Assembly: GCA_034440115.1 (NCBI GenBank)
Contig: JAWXBM010000071.1
Location: forward strand, 1-37,218
Source of the DNA: JAWXBM01 sp034440115
Lineage (GTDB): Bacteria; Pseudomonadota; Gammaproteobacteria; Xanthomonadales; SZUA-36
Length of the DNA: 37,218 nucleotides
Direction: 5' to 3'
A program made the position numbers and the translations under genes. A model generated the notes under the pieces. The model searched no databases. It saw nothing but the letters and a program-made list of their open reading frames with translations, and had not been told where the DNA came from. Below, piece after piece: positions 1 to 8,312 of this stretch. Position 1 is the first letter of the stretch. Each line of letters begins with the position of its first letter.

Positions 1-84
1 ACCCAACGGGTCATTACTGCCGGATTTACCGGAAGTTGCCCCGGCCGTGCCTTCCAAGCCATTTCGGCCATGATATTTGGGATA

Positions 85-167
85 TTGGGGGTCAGTCCAG
101 AGTAAAAATTTTCGATCCAGTGCTAAGACTCTCTGAAATGGCAGAATTTTTACTCTGACCCCAAATA
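85..167. repeat. Imperfect inverted repeat (REP-like hairpin)
   Basis: The arm at about 85-112 carries GGGGTCAGTCCAGAGTAAAA and the arm at 143-167 carries its near reverse complement, TTTTTACTCTGACCCC. The left arm has a 4-base insertion (TCCA) inside the GGGTCAGAG core. About 30 bases separate the arms. The same GGGGTCAGAG core recurs in the perfect palindrome at 6739-6826, so these look like members of one dispersed family. Such palindromes are often mobilised by RAYT (Y1) transposases, but no RAYT gene is present here. No gene is supported in 1-259. Confidence 0.6.
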
Positions 168-259
168 TACTGGCTGTTTCCTGGGCAGGAAGCGGTGGCA
201 TATACTCCGAACGGCGAATTTGAACCAAGCCCCGGGATGGTTACTTCAACCCCGGGTCA

Positions 260-1624
260 TCAGGGGTCTGTGGTTTCGAAGCCGTCCAGGAACAGGGGTT
301 CCGGGATTTGCGCGCCCCGCTCGAATGCGCCGATGTCGCATCCATCGTCCGCGTTGTCGATAGCCGGAACATCGATGATGCGGCCGATAATCGGGTTCGG
401 GTGGCCATATAGCCTTTGGTCGTGAGGCTCTCCCGTGCAACTCCCCTGGTCGATGAGCGGACTTCCCATCGGTATTCGATGCGTGAAAGTGGGACCGCCG
501 TTGTCTGCCAGGATAACCAGCAAAGGATCGATCGGGGCGGCTGTGGTACCAACGTAATCGTCATTGGCGTTGGGGTTTCCGGCCGGGAAGGCCGTTGCTG
601 CGCCGGTGTTGTCACCGATGAAGTTGTGGCCCAGTGATGTCAAAGATCCGCCGCCCGATTGGCTGATGTTGGACGTGGGGTCGCCCCCACCTGGCGGCGG
701 GTCGATCTGATTTTCTGCAAACACGGAATTGCTGGCCGAGGCTGTTCCGGCGTTGAGGTGGAATGCCCCGCCAAGAACGCCGGCGCTGTTACCCTTGAAC
801 GTGCTGTTCTCGATGACCATGCTGGCGTTGGAGGCTATCATGGAAACCGCGCCACCATTTGCGTCGGCCGTATTGCCACTGAAAGTGGAACGCCGCAAGG
901 TTGCGGTACCCCCATTTCCGAGGATGAATGCGCCCCCGTTCGAGTTGGTTCCGTTGGCATGGTTGCCGACGAACAGCGAATCTTCGACGATCAGGGCTAT
1001 GCCCGAAGCGCTGATCGCCCCGCCACCTCCATCCAGCGTGCTGTTGTCGAAAAACGTTGTGCGGCGGATCGTCAGCGCCGCGCTCTGACCATCGATTGCC
1101 CCGCCGCTCCCGATGCTGGTTCTCCTCATCCCGGTGATGATGGCGTCTTCCAGAACCACGTGCACATCGTTGAGGAGGTGCACTGCCGGCGCGTTGGAGG
1201 CCGAAGCCCCGTCAATGAGGCTAAGGCCGCTGAGAAGGTGGTTGCCCTCATCAGTCGGGAAAAAGAAATAGAACATCGCGAATTGCTCGTCACCGTCGAT
1301 CGTCAGGTTGGCGGCCCCGGGCCCGACGACGGACAGGCTTTCGGTGATGTTGGGGAGCGAGGCAGTGAGCACGATGGTGCCGGTTTCAAGGAAGCGGATC
1401 GTGTCGGCGCCCGAACCCGCGATGCATCCCTTATTCGCGGCATTCGTGTTTGCCGCCACGATGGCCTCGCGGAGCGAACAATCGGCGTTCGTCAGATCCT
1501 CATCCGTAAGGGTGGTGACATTGATTTCAGCGGCCATGGCATTGGACGGGGTAGCGATCGAGGCAGCCAGGGAGCATGCCAGAAGGACACCGCTGAGCAG
1601 CGGTTTAACCGAATTCGCACACAT
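260..1624 (-). CDS. Secreted CSLREAI / choice-of-anchor Q repeat protein with GFE-type tail
   Basis: This is a predicted secreted protein of 454 residues. It has an N-terminal signal peptide (about residues 1-31), followed at once by the CSLREAI signature in the context ADCSLREAIVAANTN. After that come right-handed beta-helix-like repeats rich in GGA, NST, SGN and NSVF. The end of the helix has the SPLIDQGSC and DIGAFERG features of the choice-of-anchor Q domain. The last residues, PLFLDGFETTDP, resemble the GFE tails of two other secreted proteins in this window. The ATG is preceded by GGAGGGAAG at good spacing. A 341-codon reading frame on the opposite strand is a shadow. The biological role is unknown; these families are surface or extracellular proteins. 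The family call is secure. Confidence 0.88.
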   Translation of the reverse strand: MCANSVKPLLSGVLLACSLAASIATPSNAMAAEINVTTLTDEDLTNADCSLREAIVAANTNAANKGCIAGSGADTIRFLETGTIVLTASLPNITESLSVVGPGAANLTIDGDEQFAMFYFFFPTDEGNHLLSGLSLIDGASASNAPAVHLLNDVHVVLEDAIITGMRRTSIGSGGAIDGQSAALTIRRTTFFDNSTLDGGGGAISASGIALIVEDSLFVGNHANGTNSNGGAFILGNGGTATLRRSTFSGNTADANGGAVSMIASNASMVIENSTFKGNSAGVLGGAFHLNAGTASASNSVFAENQIDPPPGGGDPTSNISQSGGGSLTSLGHNFIGDNTGAATAFPAGNPNANDDYVGTTAAPIDPLLVILADNGGPTFTHRIPMGSPLIDQGSCTGEPHDQRLYGHPNPIIGRIIDVPAIDNADDGCDIGAFERGAQIPEPLFLDGFETTDP

Positions 1625-1964
1625 GAACTTCCCTCCATGAGGCTTGCCCGAACAGTCTTGGACCCGCGCCAGCCCGCGACGTAAGTCGGTTGAAGCTTAG
1701 CTGAGTTAACGGACAAATACCACGTGACCCCGGGTTGCAGGCAATGCGGTGTGCTGCATAGCAATGATCAACGGCGGGATCAGGAGAGGGATCAGGAGAG
1801 GGATCAAGAGAGGGATTGGGGGCCCGCTGAAATCGGTGTAAGCTTCGGGTTCACGGGCCAGACCATGCAACACTGAGCTTTAGGACGCCGTGCGCAAACC
1901 ACTGAAAGACACCCTGCAGAGCCTTTTTATCGCGTGGCCGCGTTTGGCCGCGCTGGTCGGCGAT
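1625..1964. other. Gene-free stretch with a short tandem repeat
   Basis: No coding region is convincing here. It contains the start region of the minus-strand gene ending at 260, the 12-bp tandem repeat at 1776-1821, and about 140 bases downstream of the frameshifted choice-of-anchor Q remnant. I see no RNA gene and no clear terminator. Confidence 0.5.
1776..1821. repeat. 12-bp tandem repeat, about 3.8 units
   Basis: The unit GGGATCAGGAGA occurs at 1776-1787 and 1788-1799. A one-base variant, GGGATCAAGAGA, is at 1800-1811, followed by a decayed partial unit starting GGGATT. It lies in non-coding sequence about 150 bases upstream of the minus-strand gene starting at 1624, so copy-number change could alter spacing upstream of that gene. 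Confidence 0.8.
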
Positions 1965-2310
1965 TTAACCCAACGGTCCTCCGGCATTGATGGCCGGGCT
2001 GCCAACCAACAGTGCATGGGTTTGGGCCCGGTCCCCGTTGCTGGTCAGCGGGCCGAGCAGCGGCTCGACACCCACCAGGTCACTGTCCTGGTTGAAATAC
2101 TCACCGGTGTTTACATTGGTCAGGTTAAAGCCCAGCAAATCGATGGTCATGGGACCATCTTCGGGGTGTCAGTCAGGATGTTCGGTGAGGTGTTGTTGGT
2201 CAGAATGGTGTTGCGCAGGCTGACCTGGATTGCCGATTCGACGACGTCCTGAGTGGACAGATAAACCCCACCTCCAACCTGTGCTGAATTATTGCACAGA
2301 CTACTTTGCC
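1965..2310 (-). pseudogene. Frameshifted fragment of a choice-of-anchor Q protein
   Basis: The minus strand encodes a beta-helix-like segment (NNSAQVGGGVYLS, then VSLRNTILTNNTSPN) that runs into a stop at about 2150. The neighbouring frame continues the same protein (PEDGPMTIDLLGFNL, then EPLLGPLTSNG and SPAINAGG) to 1965. Restoring one C in the CCCC run near 2165 would join the halves as LTDTPEDGPMTIDLLG. The CSLREAI start, the signal peptide and most of the C-terminus are missing. It is therefore both truncated and frameshifted, a degraded relative of the gene at 260-1624. A sequencing error could explain the frameshift but not the missing ends. Confidence 0.72.
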
Positions 2311-3591
2311 CTATTCAAAGCCGTTGGCAAATATCAAATTGGGCAACCCGCAGCCACCCAGGCCAACGGACAGGCCGGATGCGCCTCCTGCTGAAGTCAC
2401 GAAATCCTGTGTGCCATCTTTATTGAAATCACCTGTGGCGATAGAACGGGGGCTACTACCGACCACATTGCCGACTGCCGTGGGAAAGTCACCCAGGCCA
2501 TCGCCGAGACGAAAGGATGCCGCGTTTCCCCCAGCATCGGCGGTAGCGATATCCTGCTTGCCATCATTATTGAAATCGCCGGTCGCGATGCTAAACGGAT
2601 TGAACAGTACGAGAACTTCGGTGGTGCCGCTAAAACCGCCTGCGCCATCCCCGAGACGAATGGACACCGTGTCTACTCCCTCATTGGAACTGGCGAAGTC
2701 CTGATTGCCGTCGGTATTGAAATCTCCGATGGCCACTCCCCCAGGCTGTACGCTGGTGGCGACATCGGTAGTACCACTGAAACCGCCCAGGCCATCTCCC
2801 AGGCGAATGGACACCGTACCAACGGTGCTGTTGGCGGATGCGAGATCCTGTTTGCCGTCGCCATTGAAATCGCCGATGGCGATGCCTACGGGACCCGCGC
2901 CAACACTCACGGCGGTGGTGCCGCTGAATCCGCCCAGCCCATCACCCAGACGAATGGACACCGAATTGCCAGTAAAACTGGTCGCGGCCAAATCCTGATT
3001 GCCATCGTTGTTGAAATCTCCGATCGCCAAACTGAAAGGAAGCGGGTCAACACTGACGCTGCCAGAAGCACTAAAGCCACCCAAACCATCCCCGAGGTGA
3101 ATGTCCGCCCCAGTTGGGGGTGAACCTTAAGCCGCCAAATCCTGATTGCCGTCGTTATTGAAGTCCCCAACGGCGACGCTCAGATTGGGGGTGAAACCGG
3201 TGGAAACATTAGCCGCAGGGTTGAACAGAACCGAGGTATTGCACACGGTTCCGCTGTTTACCGTGAGGGTGAATGTCTTGCTGGTCGCGCCGCCCGCGCC
3301 GAAAGCCTTCACGGTAACTGTATACGTACCTGCCGGATGTGCGTTGGTGATGCGAACCACGCCGGTGGTCGTATTTGCAACGAAAGTCCCTTTGAAATTC
3401 GTGTTAGTGGAAACATTGATACTGGCCGTGGCGGTCGGCGTTGCATCGGGCGTAACGGTCGAGTTCACACTCACTGCCAGGATCTTGTTCGGATAAACGT
3501 CGAGTGTCGGGGGAACCACCGCGAATGCAAAACCCGGGATCAGAACGAACACCAGCACAACCAATTTGATGCGAAATGAACTCCCACACAT
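2311..3591 (-). pseudogene. FG-GAP/VCBS repeat secreted protein interrupted by one in-frame stop
   Basis: One continuous frame of 427 codons is broken by a single TAA at 3127-3129. It begins at ATG 3591 (AAGGAAC upstream) with signal peptide MCGSSFRIKLVVLVFVL...AFA. An Ig-like segment follows, then six FG-GAP-type repeats with calcium-loop cores such as GDFNNDGNQD and GDFNGDGKQD. The stop falls directly after GNQDLAA of the first repeat; 14 sense codons later the same frame resumes with LGDGLGGFSASG. The C-terminus is LIFANGFE. An apparent separate start at 3084 is a TTG inside a repeat and has no independent credibility. It could be a recent nonsense mutation, a sequencing error or readthrough. 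The family is an extracellular propeller-like protein. Confidence 0.8.
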
Positions 3592-3759
3592 GCTTTTTGT
3601 TCCTTGTTCTTCTGATGCTGATTTTTTCAAAACGCTGAGAGTTTGTCCGCCTTGTGGGAGGCAATAACCACTCACGAATAGAGCGCCAAGGGTTTCCTGA
3701 TGGTTGCCACATTGGTCGCAACCCCAGTATAGGGCAAATCGCGGGAAGAACGCTCCGTT

Positions 3760-4035
3760 TCAGCCTTTCGCCAGCAGCAATTCGCGAAATGCCTTGAATT
3801 CACCCGGAAGGGTACTGGACAGTATTTCTTTATCCCGCACCGCCTCCAGTTCAACTTGCAGCGGAATATCGACACCCAGGGTTTCTTTCATCACTTCAAG
3901 GAAGTTTCCATAGCTGAGGCTGCGCTTTGGTGCGATTGGCTTCACCGATCGCAATGATCTGGCTGATCAGCCGAGGTGAAAGGCTGCTCAATAGACGCGG
4001 GTTTCATAGAAAAGGGCTTTAATGCTGCCTATACT
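3760..4035 (-). pseudogene. Unrecognised protein remnant, probably frameshifted
   Basis: The minus strand has a 60-odd-codon tail (LSYGNFLEVMKETLGVD, then LPGEFKAFRELLLAKG) ending at 3760, with no ATG start. Just upstream, overlapping frames look coding-like, for example SPRLISQIIAIGEANRTKA, ending at a stop at about 3900. A further frame upstream reads LFYETRVY before a stop. Joining them would give one longer protein, so I read this as a gene broken by two or more indels. I do not recognise the family. It has no same-strand partner; the neighbouring fusion gene lies on the other strand. Confidence 0.4.
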
Positions 4036-4273
4036 CTATGAAATCCCGGTATCGACGACTTCGCTACGCATGAGAAAATAATAACATTACGTGCGGGTCA
4101 GCGACCAAGATATCCATTGCTGCTGGAACGCTCAAGGATCATGCGCTGATCGTGATAACAATAACCGTCGATGAACAAGTTCGGGGCACGCAGGCGGGTG
4201 CTGCACAATTGTCTCTATAATGAACATTCAACCAGCGGCGATACCCCGGCGGCACAAACTGAAACATAAACCC
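3955..4273. other. Region upstream of the acetate kinase-PduL fusion
   Basis: The left part overlaps the decayed minus-strand remnant. A TATAAT lies at 4216-4221, 52 bases before the preferred start codon at 4274, which could place a transcription start near 4228. No recognisable -35 sits 16-18 bases upstream of it, so I do not list a promoter. No RNA gene is seen. Confidence 0.35.
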
Positions 4274-6085
4274 ATGAACATTCTGGTTGTCAATTGTGGC
4301 AGTTCATCGATCAAGTGGGCGATGGTCGACAGCGCCACTGGCCAGCACCTGATGGATGCACAACTTGAAGGCATAGGCGAGCCGCGGGCCGCATTGCATG
4401 TGGGCGATAAGTTAGTGGAGTTACCGGCTTGCCCCGACCACGAATCGGCGCTAAAGCACATGTTGCTGCAACTGGACAACGCTGCGGTGGAATTCGCTGC
4501 CATCGGGCACCGGGTAGTGCACGGTGGCGAGCAGTTCGTCCAACCCACTCAAATCGACGACACCGTTTGTAAGGCGATCGCCGAGCTGGCTTCCCTGGCA
4601 CCACTGCACAATGCAGCCTCTCTGGCCGGAATTGTAGCCACCCGCCAGCAATTTCCACAGCTCCCTCAGGTTGCGGTTTTCGATACTGCCTTTCACGCCA
4701 CCTTGTCAGCGCGCGCGCGGGCCTATGCTTTGCCCGCTCACATCAGCACCCAACTGGGCATTCGGCGTTACGGCTTCCACGGTATCAGCCACGAGAGCGT
4801 GTCCCGGCAAGCGGCGCAATTCCTCGGTACCGACCTGCGCCAGTTGCGCTTGATCTCCTGTCACCTGGGCAATGGCTCTAGTGTCACCGCCATCGAGAAT
4901 GGTCGTAGTGTTGAAACCAGTATGGGGATGACACCGTTGGAGGGGCTGGTTATGGGTAGCCGCTCGGGCGACCTGGACCCCGGCATCATGATCAGACTGC
5001 TTCGGGAATTGAATTTGTCCGCTGACGGCCTGGAGCACATGCTCAACCACGAATCCGGTTTGCTGGGTATGGCTGGTTCAAAGGATATGCGGGTGATTGA
5101 AGATCGGGCTGCGGCGGGCGATGAGCCAGCGCGGCTGGCCATTCACGCCTTCACTCACAGGTTGCGTAAGTACATTGGTGCCTATGCCGCGGTGATGGGG
5201 GGCGTTGATGCCATTGTGTTTACCGGCGGGATTGGCCAGAACAGCGCGATGATTCGCCACCGCTCGGCGCAGCGCCTCGAATTTCTCGGCGCGCAACTGG
5301 ATGAAGACCTGAACCGGGATGCGCGCGTTCAGTTGGCTAATCCGGTAGCCGATATTTCCCTGGCACATGCCCGCACCAGGTTGTTGGTGGTGGCCACCGA
5401 CGAAGAGCGGTTGATTGCAGAGCGGACGGCGCAAACCGTGAAAGCGCGGATCAATGAGCCGAATCAATCCAAGCATTCGGTAAAAATTGTGCCGATTGCA
5501 ATCTCGGCGCGGCACGTTCATCTGACTGAAGAATCCATTGCGAGCTTGTTCGGCCCCGCTTATCAACTCACTGTTTTTAAAGAGCTGTCGCAGCCGGGGC
5601 AATTTGCAGCGCATGAAACCGTCACGCTGGTCGGGCCCAGACACTCGATTGAACATGTCCGCGTGGTGGGGCCACCGCGTAAAGTTGACCAGGTTGAAAT
5701 AACCCGTTCGGATGAGTTTTATCTGGGCCTGGACGCCCCGGTGCGCCTGTCAGGCGACCTGCAGAACACACCCGGAATTAGCTTGGCCGGCCCGCAGGGA
5801 AAGGTACAGTTAACCCGCGGCGTAATTTGCGCCAAACGCCACCTGCACATGACACCACAGGAAGCCTTGGCCTGGGGTGTTGCCCATGGCGACAGCCTGG
5901 ATATTGCCATTGACAGCGATGACCGGGACCTTGTATTTCGCAATGTGCTGGTCCGCGTTAACGACAGCTACCGTCTTGAGATGCACATCGATACAGACGA
6001 AGCCAATGCCGCAGGGCTTGATAGCGGTGATGATGGCGTGCTCGTTTCAATTTATGCTCAAGGCCGACTCGTGCCCGAGGCATGA
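4274..6085 (+). CDS. Bifunctional acetate kinase-PduL phosphotransacylase fusion
   Basis: One 603-residue chain carries two enzymes of the acetyl-CoA to acetate pathway. Residues 1 to about 390 are acetate kinase: N-terminal NILVVNCGSSSIKW, GHRVVHGG, VFDTAFHATL, YGFHGISHESV, LGNGSSVTAIENGRS, FTGGIGQNSA and ATDEERLIA, all family landmarks. Residues about 403-600 are a PduL-type phosphate acyltransferase: IAISARHVHLTEES, GQFAAHETVTL, ITRSDEFYLGLDAP, CAKRHLHMTPQEA and MHIDTDEANAAG, which include the metal-binding histidines. Together they would convert acyl-CoA plus phosphate to acyl phosphate, then acyl phosphate plus ADP to ATP and carboxylate. The start at 4274 matches where the family begins; an earlier ATG at 4220 would add 18 uncharacteristic residues. 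The pathway is normally two separate genes (ackA plus pta or pduL). The linker is only about 13 residues. Confidence 0.93.
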   Translation: MNILVVNCGSSSIKWAMVDSATGQHLMDAQLEGIGEPRAALHVGDKLVELPACPDHESALKHMLLQLDNAAVEFAAIGHRVVHGGEQFVQPTQIDDTVCKAIAELASLAPLHNAASLAGIVATRQQFPQLPQVAVFDTAFHATLSARARAYALPAHISTQLGIRRYGFHGISHESVSRQAAQFLGTDLRQLRLISCHLGNGSSVTAIENGRSVETSMGMTPLEGLVMGSRSGDLDPGIMIRLLRELNLSADGLEHMLNHESGLLGMAGSKDMRVIEDRAAAGDEPARLAIHAFTHRLRKYIGAYAAVMGGVDAIVFTGGIGQNSAMIRHRSAQRLEFLGAQLDEDLNRDARVQLANPVADISLAHARTRLLVVATDEERLIAERTAQTVKARINEPNQSKHSVKIVPIAISARHVHLTEESIASLFGPAYQLTVFKELSQPGQFAAHETVTLVGPRHSIEHVRVVGPPRKVDQVEITRSDEFYLGLDAPVRLSGDLQNTPGISLAGPQGKVQLTRGVICAKRHLHMTPQEALAWGVAHGDSLDIAIDSDDRDLVFRNVLVRVNDSYRLEMHIDTDEANAAGLDSGDDGVLVSIYAQGRLVPEA

Positions 6086-6109
6086 TCACCGGCCTGTGCT
6101 ACGACTTGG

Positions 6110-6475
6110 CTATGTTGCACTCTGCCGCGCGCGGCGCACAGCAATAAAGCTTTTAATGTACACAACCAGGGCGAACAGACTGGCTGCCATCATAACCCCC
6201 ACCCGTAACACGGCACCCATATCCGCGCGGCCGATGGAGCCTATCAGCGGCATGATTAGCGCTATCGAAATCAGCAGGGTCAACCCGGCAACAACGTGAG
6301 CAACAACTTTATTTTCCTGTTTAAATAGTGGAACCAACAATGCGAGAATGACGCCAAAAAACACCGGGATCAAAATCGTCATAGAGCGTGACTCTGCGGC
6401 CACGTTCAGATACGCCCAAAGACCGAATACCACCAAAATGGCTGCGTTAAGAATGGTTGCTTGATATGGCTTCAT
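6110..6475 (-). CDS. Small multi-pass membrane protein, unknown function
   Basis: A 121-residue protein with four likely membrane helices: about 8-27, 32-52, 58-80 and 88-112. The polar ends are short and the C-terminus is basic (AVRRARQSAT). A GAGAG run lies about 8 bases before the ATG. It is convergent with the acetate kinase fusion (24-base gap). I do not recognise the family and see no catalytic motif. Confidence 0.7.
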   Translation of the reverse strand: MKPYQATILNAAILVVFGLWAYLNVAAESRSMTILIPVFFGVILALLVPLFKQENKVVAHVVAGLTLLISIALIMPLIGSIGRADMGAVLRVGVMMAASLFALVVYIKSFIAVRRARQSAT

Positions 6476-6841
6476 TTGTTTCTCTCAGTTTCTCAGTGAA
6501 CATTGCAGTGTCGAAATAGATTACAACAATTCCCGCGAATGGAAATACTACTATTTGTAATGCTCGTCTTATACGGTACTGCTATGGCTAACCCCTTTAC
6601 GTTCAGTGAAGTGCTCGGAAACGAGTATCGATTTATGGGTATCAGTTGTGGGAGCGCCGGGTAAATTAGATCACTGAACCTGGATGCGTGCGTTATGCTT
6701 GGGCCATGTGTTTGCGGTTTTGTAGCTGCTGAACTTGTGTAAAAGGGGTCAGAGCCCTTTTACCGGAGTCGTTTTGCCTTTAAAAGGGTTGTGAGAAAAA
6801 GGTAAAAGGGCTCTGACCCCTTTTACCGACGCTTTACCGTC
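6476..6841. other. Intergenic stretch holding a REP-like palindrome
   Basis: There is no convincing gene between the small membrane protein start (6475) and the end of the IPTL-CTERM gene (6842). The right third is occupied by the perfect inverted repeat at 6739-6826. The rest shows nothing I can assign. Confidence 0.5.
6739..6826. repeat. Perfect 26-bp inverted repeat (REP/RAYT-type hairpin)
   Basis: The arm at 6739-6764 (beginning GTAAAAGGGGTCAGAGCCC) is exactly reverse-complemented at 6801-6826, with 36 bases between. Each arm is itself nearly palindromic, GTAAAAGGG against CCCTTTTAC around a GTCAGAG core. A related element lies at 8181-8219 on the other side of the IPTL-CTERM gene. The sequence type resembles palindromes moved by RAYT transposases. 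It could also end transcription of the gene ending at 6842, which is transcribed toward it. Confidence 0.85.
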
Positions 6842-8053
6842 TTACAAGAAACGCCGCAGGCCGACGAAGCCAATACCCAGCATCATCAAGCCCAACACCA
6901 CCAGGCCTTGGCGGCCCAGCGTCGGGATGCCTTCAAAAAACACCGTGTTGGTTATGCTGCAGGAGGCACCTTGACCGGCGCTGACCGTCAGACTATCGCA
7001 GCCGTTGTCGATCTCAACCGCATCGTCATACACCGTCTCAATCACATAGCAATGCGAATCCGGGTACTCGGGAATCACCTGAGCATCGAACACTTCAGAG
7101 CCGTTCCCGTAAAATCGCTGGCACCAATCGGCGGATTCGTAAGCCAGAGCACCTTCCTGCGACAGGAATTTCAGGCTGCAGTAGGACTCGCCGCCGCTGG
7201 GTGCATCCTGAGAATTATCGTCCGGTCGATCACCATCGACAATCTCGGCATCACACCACAACGTGAGTTCGTAACGCCCATCAATACCCTGAGGCACGCT
7301 GGAACCTTCAAACACCCAGTTCTTGGTGATCTCAATGTCCACCGGCGCCGGTTCGTTGGTGATCCGACAGGTATTGAAGTCACCCTCTTCGACAGCAAGG
7401 TACTCGCAACTGACTGAGTTGGTATTGCTACCGTCGAAATATTCTGCGTCATAACCAGCAACGGGCGTCTCGGTGATCTCGCAGTTCAGCTCACCGGAAT
7501 CAAAATCGGTCACGACGAAAGTCACCCCTTCTTCTTCGGTAATGGTCTTGCTTTGATCCAGGATCAATCCGGTATTGCATGAAAGTGAAACTTCCACCTC
7601 ACCCGGATTGCCGTCGGTGAAGATCTTGCTGACCTGGAAAAGCGCATTTGGGCCGTCGTAGTTTGAAAGTGTGCTGACGCGAGCCGTTCTGCATGCACTC
7701 TCAGTACCACAACTTGCGTTAGTTGATTGATGCATTCTTATGGTGCCGTTGAAAGTCGCTGTGTAGGTCAGGGGTGATGGGCCATGGTGCAGGACATTGT
7801 TTGCCGTATCCGTCAAAGTAAGGTAATTCCCGCTCCCGCCTTGACTGCTGAACTCGTAAGTAAAGCCGGAAACTACATTGTTGGCGGTGCTGTATTCTCC
7901 CGCAAAAGCGCAGGTGGTAAGTGTTACGGTTTCTCCTATACCACCGACACTGGCGCTGCCGAAAGGAGAGTTATAGACACACTGAGCGTTGACATTTGCC
8001 GCCATTAAAACACCAGCAACAAGCACAAGCCAATTTCTGAGGTATTGATTCAT
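6842..8053 (-). CDS. IPTL-CTERM surface protein
   Basis: A 403-residue secreted protein with a signal peptide (residues 1-23, ending NVNA). The C-terminal sorting tag has the three parts of IPTL-CTERM: IPTLGRQG, a hydrophobic helix (LVVLGLMMLGIGFVG) and a basic end LRRFL. Such tags are recognised by an exosortase-like membrane protease; no such enzyme is in the window. The middle has two similar modules, about residues 140-235 (VSKIFTDGNPGEVEVSLSCN) and 236-370 (EITKNWVFEG...ELTLWCD), each with paired cysteines and ending in a CxITN motif (CRITNEP, CSITNTV). A GAAGGG sequence precedes the ATG. REP-like palindromes lie on both sides of the gene. The specific role is unknown. Confidence 0.87.
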   Translation of the reverse strand: MNQYLRNWLVLVAGVLMAANVNAQCVYNSPFGSASVGGIGETVTLTTCAFAGEYSTANNVVSGFTYEFSSQGGSGNYLTLTDTANNVLHHGPSPLTYTATFNGTIRMHQSTNASCGTESACRTARVSTLSNYDGPNALFQVSKIFTDGNPGEVEVSLSCNTGLILDQSKTITEEEGVTFVVTDFDSGELNCEITETPVAGYDAEYFDGSNTNSVSCEYLAVEEGDFNTCRITNEPAPVDIEITKNWVFEGSSVPQGIDGRYELTLWCDAEIVDGDRPDDNSQDAPSGGESYCSLKFLSQEGALAYESADWCQRFYGNGSEVFDAQVIPEYPDSHCYVIETVYDDAVEIDNGCDSLTVSAGQGASCSITNTVFFEGIPTLGRQGLVVLGLMMLGIGFVGLRRFL

Positions 8054-8180
8054 CGGATTCCCTTCTCGTTTAGGTTGAAGCAGTTTTTAGTTTCAAAAAT
8101 TAGCGTGCATATTTTGATTCTGGATTTTATCCAACGACAGTATGGTACTAAATTATTTTTCTTGAGTACAGAAACTCTTT

Positions 8181-8219
8181 GGTAAAAGGGGTCTCAAAAG
8201 GGGTCGGATCCATTTTACC
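8181..8219. repeat. Second REP-like palindrome
   Basis: The ends are GGTAAAAGGGGTC and CGGATCCATTTTACC, with a repeated AAAAGGGGTC inside. It shares GTAAAAGGGGTC with the palindrome at 6739-6826 but its right side is a GGATCC variant. It looks like a compact, rearranged member of the same family, and lies upstream of the IPTL-CTERM gene. Confidence 0.7.
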
Positions 8220-8312
8220 TATCCCTTTAGCCCGGCTTTGCTGCAGGGATCCGGCATCGATGCTGGTACGCCCTGCGAACAGGAATCTGCCACCAGGATA
8301 AACCACGCATAA

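Noticed and set aside
1..71. Minus-strand frame starting at 71 and running off the window
   Set aside because: Only about 23 codons are visible and I recognise nothing in them.
659..1684. Plus-strand 341-codon open frame opposite the CSLREAI gene
   Set aside because: It lies opposite a gene with clear domains and signal peptide; its translation has no recognisable motif, signal or ribosome site.
1776..1821. CRISPR-like array
   Set aside because: The 12-bp units are directly adjacent with no spacers; this is a simple tandem repeat. No CRISPR array or cas gene is visible anywhere in the window.
2311..3084. Independent second FG-GAP gene starting at 3084
   Set aside because: The supposed start is a TTG within a repeat, with no ribosome site, and the frame is continuous with the upstream gene except for one stop.
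4216..4221. TATAAT as promoter of the acetate kinase fusion
   Set aside because: No -35-like hexamer 16-18 bases upstream and no extended -10; kept only as a remark.
5078..5656. Minus-strand 192-codon frame inside the acetate kinase-PduL gene
   Set aside because: It is antisense to fully conserved motifs and has no family resemblance, so it is a shadow frame.
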